Origin: Nitrospirota bacterium
GTDB lineage: Bacteria; Nitrospirota; JACRHJ01
Reading direction: 5' to 3'
Assembly (NCBI GenBank): GCA_021815285.1
Contig: JAKAHE010000069.1
Span: forward strand, 1-9,926
DNA: 9,926 bases
The notes under the pieces are model-generated. The model had not been told where the DNA came from and did not search any database. It worked only from the letters and a program-made list of their open reading frames with translations. Both the position numbers and the translations under genes were made by a program. Positions within the stretch are counted from its first letter, which is position 1; each line of letters begins with the position of its first letter. This document shows positions 5,210 to 9,926 of this stretch, piece by piece.

Positions 5210-5372
5210 GCCTTACTCTCCTGACATCTTTTCAAGCCCGGCGTGCTCTTGCAGGTTCTCTTCTTTATTTCTGCCTATCGCGCGCCTGATTCCGCTTGAT
5301 AAATCCCCCTTTTTGTGAGAAAATTAAAGCTTCAAAATCCTGTTTTTTTAACAACTTATCCATAGGTGAAAA
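5210..5372 (+). other. Intergenic spacer between ferredoxin and branching enzyme
   Basis: This 163-bp stretch is AT-richer than its surroundings. It holds a possible promoter (5296-5324), runs of pyrimidines, and TTATCCATA (5358-5366) near the next start. No intrinsic terminator for the ferredoxin transcript is visible. On the minus strand a 36-codon open frame without a start codon covers 5213-5323 and may be a gene remnant or chance. Confidence 0.5.
5296..5324 (+). promoter_or_regulatory. Possible promoter for the branching enzyme-DUF1844-glnD unit
   Basis: TTGATA (5296-5301) and GAAAAT (5319-5324) are 17 bp apart. The -35 is good; the -10 departs from consensus at the important first position. 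Its place 49 bp before the GTG start and in an AT-rich gap supports it, but it is only a candidate. Confidence 0.35.
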
Positions 5373-7112
5373 GTGGCCGCGAGAAAGAAACTCGGAAGCT
5401 TCACGTTCGTTTTGCACTCTCACCTCCCGTATGTCCTCTCACACGGGAGGTGGCCGCACGGAACCGATTGGTTGAACGAGGCTGCTGCGGAGACTTATAT
5501 CCCGATCCTGAACGTCATCGGGCGACTGGTTGACGAAGGCATATCTCCGAAAATAACGCTTGGCATTACTCCAGTCCTCACGGAGCAACTGAAAAGCCCC
5601 GCCTTTCACGATGAATTCACGGCCTATCTTGAGAATAAAATAGCGGCTGCCAGGGCGGATTCCGCAGAATTCAGGGCCACCAGGGAGGCCTCTCTTTTAA
5701 AGGTTTCGAGGATGTGGGAGGAGTTCTACGGCAGCGCGCTGGATTCTTTCAATAACAGATACAAGCGCGATATTGTCAAGGCTTTTGCGGACTTCCAGAG
5801 GCGCGGCCACATAGAGATAATAACCTGCGGAGCGACGCACGGTTATTTCCCGCTCCTCTCGCGCGACGAGAGTATCCAGGCGCAGGTGAAGCAGGCCGTG
5901 GCATCCTATCGCAGGAATTACGGGAGAAAACCCAGGGGAATATGGCTGCCGGAGTGCGCATACAGGCCGGGATATAAATGGTCTGCCCCCGTGCCGGCGC
6001 CGGGCCTTGAGCCGTATGAAAGAAAAGGTGTCGAGGAGTTCCTGGGCGAGAACGGAATCCGGTATTTTATCGTGGATTCGCACATGCTCGAAGGCGGGAA
6101 GCCCATAGGCGTCTACCTGGACAGGTATGAGGCGCTTGAGAAACTCTGGGGGCAGTTCGAGAAGGGTTTTACGCCTCGCCCGCTCGACCCCGATAAATCG
6201 CCGTACGACGTATATTTTGTCGGCGCGAAACCCGGAAAAAGACCAGTAGCCATACTCACGCGGGACCCGAAAACCGGCCTTCAGGTGTGGAGTGGAGAGC
6301 ACGGCTATCCCGGAAACGAGCACTACCTCGACTTCCACAAGAAACGCTTCCCCGGCGGCCTTCGGTACTGGAGCGTTACGGACATAAAGGCCGATCTGGC
6401 CGAGAAGAAAAATTACAGGCCGGAGATGGCAGGGAAGTTTATCCCGGAGCAGGCGTTTCACTTCAAGGAGATGGTGAAGGCCGCGCTTTCCGAGCGCCTG
6501 AAACATAAAAAATCGCCCGGCATTCTTACGGCGCCGTATGATGCGGAGCTTTTCGGGCACTGGTGGTTTGAAGGCCCGGAATGGCTCTACCACGTTATAA
6601 AGAATTTTGCCGAAGACGGCGAAGTCGAACTGACCACTGGCGGGGAATATGTCTCGGCGAGAAGGAGCGGACAGCTTGTCGCGCTCCCGGAAGGATCCTG
6701 GGGGGAGGGCGGGTTCCATTACATATGGCTCAACGAATGGACGGCCTGGACATGGAAGCATATCTACGAAGCCGAGACGAGGATGATTTCTCTGTCGCGC
6801 GAATTTGCGGGCGAGAAGGACGAAAAATTAGACGATATACTTAAGCAGGCTGCGCGGGAACTCCTGCTCATGCAAAGCTCCGACTGGCAGTTTCTTATCA
6901 GCACGTGGAGCGCGAGGGACTATGCCGAAATGCGTTTTACGGAACATTTTTCCACGTTCAAACGTCTGGCGGAGATGGCAGAGAAATACGGACGCGGCGA
7001 GAAAATCGCGCAGGGCGAATGGGAGTTCCTTGAGATGACGAAGGAGCGGGACGATATTTTCCCGGACGTGGAGCCGGGCTGGTGGAAAGGCTCTGATAAC
7101 ACGGAGGCATAA
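5373..7112 (+). CDS. GH57 1,4-alpha-glucan branching enzyme
   Basis: This 579-residue enzyme of glycoside hydrolase family 57 would cut alpha-1,4 glucan and re-attach the segment as an alpha-1,6 branch during glycogen synthesis in the cytoplasm. The five GH57 regions are in order: HSHLPY (residues 15-20), GATHGYF (153-159), IWLPECAYRPG (190-200) with nucleophile Glu194, YDAELFGHWW (389-398) with acid Asp390, and SSDWQFLI (502-509). The catalytic positions are close to those of the characterised Thermus and Thermococcus enzymes. The C-terminal third corresponds to the DUF1957 helical domain that forms the active-site lid. No signal peptide. GTG 5373 is used, with AGGTG (5364-5368) four bases upstream; the next residues lead straight into the first conserved region. 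Its TAA overlaps the next ATG by one base. Family is certain; branching rather than amylase activity is inferred from the DUF1957 arrangement and the region 3 and 4 sequences. Confidence 0.93.
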   Translation: MAARKKLGSFTFVLHSHLPYVLSHGRWPHGTDWLNEAAAETYIPILNVIGRLVDEGISPKITLGITPVLTEQLKSPAFHDEFTAYLENKIAAARADSAEFRATREASLLKVSRMWEEFYGSALDSFNNRYKRDIVKAFADFQRRGHIEIITCGATHGYFPLLSRDESIQAQVKQAVASYRRNYGRKPRGIWLPECAYRPGYKWSAPVPAPGLEPYERKGVEEFLGENGIRYFIVDSHMLEGGKPIGVYLDRYEALEKLWGQFEKGFTPRPLDPDKSPYDVYFVGAKPGKRPVAILTRDPKTGLQVWSGEHGYPGNEHYLDFHKKRFPGGLRYWSVTDIKADLAEKKNYRPEMAGKFIPEQAFHFKEMVKAALSERLKHKKSPGILTAPYDAELFGHWWFEGPEWLYHVIKNFAEDGEVELTTGGEYVSARRSGQLVALPEGSWGEGGFHYIWLNEWTAWTWKHIYEAETRMISLSREFAGEKDEKLDDILKQAARELLLMQSSDWQFLISTWSARDYAEMRFTEHFSTFKRLAEMAEKYGRGEKIAQGEWEFLEMTKERDDIFPDVEPGWWKGSDNTEA

Positions 7113-7498
7113 TGGCCGAAAACGAAAAATTCGAGGTAAGGGACAAAAGAATATTCAACCAGGAAGGCGACCAGGTTCGGGAGGCGCCGGACGAAAAAGA
7201 ATCCATACCAGGAGATACGCCCGAATTTCACGAGCATAACGGTGAACTGCCGCCTGTTGATTTCATATCCTTCATCGGTTCGCTTGGGGCGTCCGCGCTT
7301 ATGTACCTTGGCGAGAAAGTAGCCCCGGACCAGCCGGAAGGGTTGAAGGACATGGCCGGAGCAAAACAGATGATAGATCTGATTGCGCTCCTGGAAGAGA
7401 AGACAAAGGGTAACCTGACCGCCGAAGAGACGCATATGATACAGACGCTCCTCTATAACCTCCGGATAAGATATGTCCGGGAGGCGGAGAAGAAATAG
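7112..7498 (+). CDS. DUF1844 domain protein of unknown function
   Basis: This 128-residue protein belongs to the DUF1844 family, found in many Gram-negative phyla and without an established function. A charged, probably disordered N-terminal part (residues 1-48) begins with EVRDKRIF, a short stretch I believe recurs in the family. The conserved region has an amphipathic helix, VDFISFIGSLGASALMYLGE (49-68), then a helical hairpin with AKQMIDLIALLEEKTKGNLT (84-103) and a final helix ending LRIRYV (117-122). No membrane segment or catalytic motif is evident; the helices look suited to protein binding. ATG 7112 overlaps the preceding TAA (TAATG), with ACGGAGG four bases upstream, so translation is coupled to the branching enzyme. 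glnD follows six bases after its TAG. Confidence 0.87.
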   Translation: MAENEKFEVRDKRIFNQEGDQVREAPDEKESIPGDTPEFHEHNGELPPVDFISFIGSLGASALMYLGEKVAPDQPEGLKDMAGAKQMIDLIALLEEKTKGNLTAEETHMIQTLLYNLRIRYVREAEKK

Positions 7499-7504
7499 AC
7501 CGGG

Positions 7505-9926
7505 ATGAAGTCGGCGGTTTCCTCATGGATAGAGACGGCTAAACAGTGTTTCGCCGGAGAGATAGCCCGCGCGAGGGAATCCCATTTCGGCGGTGCGGGC
7601 GGTCTTGTTGTCGTGAGGGAGATAACCGGCTGCACGGACAGGCTCCTTTCGTCAGCATTCGCAAGGATATGCGAAGAAGCCGGGACTGCCCCGGAGAAAT
7701 CCGGATGGGCGCTGGCCGCCGTGGGCGGATACGGGCGCGGAGAGCTGAACCCGCACTCCGACATAGACATCATGTTCCTTGGCGACAAGGCCGGAGGCGA
7801 AGAGATACCTTCGCGCTCCCTGCACCTCTTATGGGACCTTGGGCTTAATATCGGTTACAGCGTCAGAAGCGTGAACGACTGCGCCGCCTTGATGAAAGGT
7901 GACGTCACGATAATGACCGCGCTCATGGAGGCCCGGATGATCACCGGCGAGAGCCGGGTTTTCCAGGAGTTCAGGCAGAAGACAGCCTCCGCAATAAACC
8001 GTAAAAAATCTGAGGAATACGTCCGTGAAAAACTCTCCGAGCGGACCAGCAGGCACAAGAAATACGGCGACAGCATATTCCTGAGAGAGCCTAACGTAAA
8101 AGAAGGCGCGGGCGGCTTGAGGGACATCCACGCCGCGCTCTGGATAGCGCGGATGAAGCATGGCGTAAGCAGCCTCGAGGATTTACACAAAAAGGAAATA
8201 ATCAGGGAAAGAGACTACCGCAGGCTTAGGGGATGCCGGGACTATCTCCTGAGGCTGAGAAACGAGCTGCACTTCAAGGCGGGCCACAGGCAGGACGTGC
8301 TGACATTCGAGATGCAGGAGGAGGCGGCGCGCGATTTCGGATATCGCGGCGCGGCGTCGTTCGCGGCTGAGAATTTCATGCGCGCATATTACCTGCGGGC
8401 CAGAGGCGTGCGGGAAATATCCCTTGAAATAATCGAACGGTCTCTGGAAAGTAAAAAGAAACGGTGGTTCTTCTTCCCGCCGGTGAAGAATAAGCTGGAA
8501 GGGAATTTTTTCCTTATGGGGCGGGTTCTCTGCTACTCCGGCGATACCCGTAAAGATATAGCCTCAAAGCCAGAGATTGTCATCTCGGCGTTTTCGCACT
8601 GCCAGGCCAGGAATGCCTCAATGAGCGAGCATCTTAGAAACGCCTTAGCCGAGACGCCGGGCCTTAAAATAAGAAAAACCCGCGATTCATCCGAGGCCGG
8701 CGCGCTTTTTCTGGAGATGCTTGGCAGGGTGGACAGACTCCATGAGGCCCTTCAGGAAATGCACGGCATGAAAGTATTGGGAAGATTCCTGCCGGAGTTC
8801 GGCGCTGTCTCGGCGCTTGTCCAGCATGACCTTTACCACAAATACACCGTTGACGAACATTCCCTGCTGGCCGTGAGGAAGATACAGGACCTCAAGACCG
8901 GCGTCGGATTATCATACCCGGAATTCTCGGAGGCGTTCAGGCGCGTTAACGACAAACAGGTTCTTATGCTCGCGGCGCTCCTGCACGACTGCGGCAAGGC
9001 CAAGGGCAAGGGACATGCGGAGACCGGCGCCATTCTTGCCCGCCGGGCTGCTGTCAGGATGGGGATGCCGGAGGAGCGGGCGGATAAGGTGGAATTCCTT
9101 GTGCGCAACCACCTCATGATGGACCATATCTCCCAGAGAAGGGAGCTTTCCGACAGGAAGGTAATAGAAAAATTCTGCCGGATAGTGGACTCGCCGGAGC
9201 TGCTCGACATGCTCTATGTCCTGACATATGCCGACGTATCCGCCGTCGGCCCGGAGATGTTCAACGACTGGAAGATGATGCTCTTGAAAGATCTGCACGA
9301 AAGCGCTGCGGCATTCCTTCTGGACGAGGTATCCTCGCTCGCATTTGAAAAAGAGCGTTTCCTGAAGCTTCGGCAGAATATTATCGACGAGGCGGCGTCA
9401 AAAGGCGTCTGCAAGCCGGACGATATGTCGAGATTCCTGGACAACCTGCCGTCGAATTACGTAACCACAATTCCGGTCGAAACCGCGCTCAGGCACTTCA
9501 GGCTTTCCAGGGGAATCAGGGGCAGCGATATTATTCTCGACCATCGCCACGACGAGCGCGGATACACGGACCTGACAGTGATACTGCACGACGTCATGGG
9601 AATTCTTTACCTTACCGCCGGCGGGCTCGCATCCAAGGGGCTCAATATCCTCTCTGCCCAGATATTCACCGGCAGGAACGGAATAATAATCGATACGCTC
9701 CAGGTTACGGACTGCAACAAAAAACCTGCATACGACGAAAACCTATGGGCAGACGTGAAACAGAGCCTGACAGGCCTGCTGAGAGGCCAGGCGAGAGTCA
9801 GGGATATTCTGCCGGCATCTCCGGCTTATCCCAGGAGGACGGCGCTTAAGGACGTGCCTGTCCGGGTGGAGGTGGATAACGAAGCATCTGACAGGTTCAC
9901 GGTAATCGAAGTATTCGCGCCGGACA
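7505..9926 (+). CDS. glnD: [Protein-PII] uridylyltransferase/uridylyl-removing enzyme, 3' end outside the window
   Basis: GlnD senses glutamine and adds UMP to, or removes it from, PII proteins (GlnB/GlnK), setting glutamine synthetase activity and nitrogen gene expression. The frame is open from ATG 7505 to the last base: 807 residues, compared with 890 in E. coli. The nucleotidyltransferase domain has GGYGRGELNPHSDID (residues 74-88; metal ligands Asp86 and Asp88), followed by the linker motif EGAGGLRDIH. The HD domain that removes UMP has YTVDEH (His452), LLHDCGKAKGKGH (His494, Asp495, His504) and NHLMMDH (His536), all intact, so both activities are expected. The first ACT domain (about 685-755), which binds glutamine, includes AQIFTGRNGIIIDT. 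The second ACT domain has just begun (about 785) at the window edge. The Shine-Dalgarno is weak or distant (GGAGG 7480-7484), suggesting coupling to the DUF1844 gene, with which it shares a reading frame. Confidence 0.95.
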   Translation, partial: MKSAVSSWIETAKQCFAGEIARARESHFGGAGGLVVVREITGCTDRLLSSAFARICEEAGTAPEKSGWALAAVGGYGRGELNPHSDIDIMFLGDKAGGEEIPSRSLHLLWDLGLNIGYSVRSVNDCAALMKGDVTIMTALMEARMITGESRVFQEFRQKTASAINRKKSEEYVREKLSERTSRHKKYGDSIFLREPNVKEGAGGLRDIHAALWIARMKHGVSSLEDLHKKEIIRERDYRRLRGCRDYLLRLRNELHFKAGHRQDVLTFEMQEEAARDFGYRGAASFAAENFMRAYYLRARGVREISLEIIERSLESKKKRWFFFPPVKNKLEGNFFLMGRVLCYSGDTRKDIASKPEIVISAFSHCQARNASMSEHLRNALAETPGLKIRKTRDSSEAGALFLEMLGRVDRLHEALQEMHGMKVLGRFLPEFGAVSALVQHDLYHKYTVDEHSLLAVRKIQDLKTGVGLSYPEFSEAFRRVNDKQVLMLAALLHDCGKAKGKGHAETGAILARRAAVRMGMPEERADKVEFLVRNHLMMDHISQRRELSDRKVIEKFCRIVDSPELLDMLYVLTYADVSAVGPEMFNDWKMMLLKDLHESAAAFLLDEVSSLAFEKERFLKLRQNIIDEAASKGVCKPDDMSRFLDNLPSNYVTTIPVETALRHFRLSRGIRGSDIILDHRHDERGYTDLTVILHDVMGILYLTAGGLASKGLNILSAQIFTGRNGIIIDTLQVTDCNKKPAYDENLWADVKQSLTGLLRGQARVRDILPASPAYPRRTALKDVPVRVEVDNEASDRFTVIEVFAPD

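Noticed and set aside
5358..5366. TTATCCATA, a near match to a DnaA box
   Set aside because: It is a single site with one mismatch, without further boxes, an AT-rich unwinding region or dnaA/dnaN nearby, so there is no case for an origin.
5697..6761. Long minus-strand open frame (354 codons) opposite the branching enzyme
   Set aside because: It lies fully inside a well-supported GH57 gene and its translation has no recognisable domain.

Overview
This is a housekeeping stretch of a bacterial chromosome. Nothing in it points to a plasmid, phage or integrated element. Coding DNA is moderately GC-rich and uses many AGG and ATA codons. Dispersed 80-bp GTCATTGCGAG palindromes, a DUF1844 protein, a GH57 branching enzyme and a PII uridylyltransferase together suggest a Gram-negative, probably uncultured lineage of the Nitrospirota/Desulfobacterota kind. 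That placement is an inference from gene content only.

Layout. (1) 1-942, + strand: 3' part of a response regulator, with the tail of a receiver domain followed by GAF and PAS domains. (2) 939-1736, - strand: a YycJ/WalJ-type metallo-beta-lactamase-fold hydrolase, convergent with (1) so that the two stop codons overlap. Its best start is an ATA codon behind a good Shine-Dalgarno and a good promoter. (3) 1767-1844: two divergent sigma70-type promoters, one for the hydrolase and one for rpsB. (4) 1851-2025: a long, hairpin-rich rpsB leader. (5) 2026-4927: the classic translation cluster rpsB, tsf, pyrH, frr (ribosomal protein S2, EF-Ts, UMP kinase, ribosome recycling factor). It is interrupted after rpsB and followed after frr by two copies of one palindromic repeat in opposite orientations. 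(6) 5036-5209: a 57-residue 2[4Fe-4S] ferredoxin. (7) 5210-5372: a spacer with a possible promoter. (8) 5373-9926: a tightly packed set of a GH57 1,4-alpha-glucan branching enzyme, a DUF1844 protein, and glnD (bifunctional PII uridylyltransferase/uridylyl-removing enzyme), which runs off the right edge.

How the genes fit together. The rpsB-frr block supplies translation factors and UMP for nucleotide synthesis, and its order is conserved across bacteria. The last block puts an alpha-glucan storage enzyme and the nitrogen-status sensor of the PII system in one probable transcript, with start/stop overlap or a 6-nt gap between genes. This suggests coordination of carbon storage with nitrogen supply, which is an inference. 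I see no obviously new multi-gene defence or mobile system. The items most worth a second look are the rpsB leader RNA, the AUA start of the hydrolase, the inverted repeat pair around tsf-pyrH-frr, and the branching enzyme-DUF1844-glnD arrangement.
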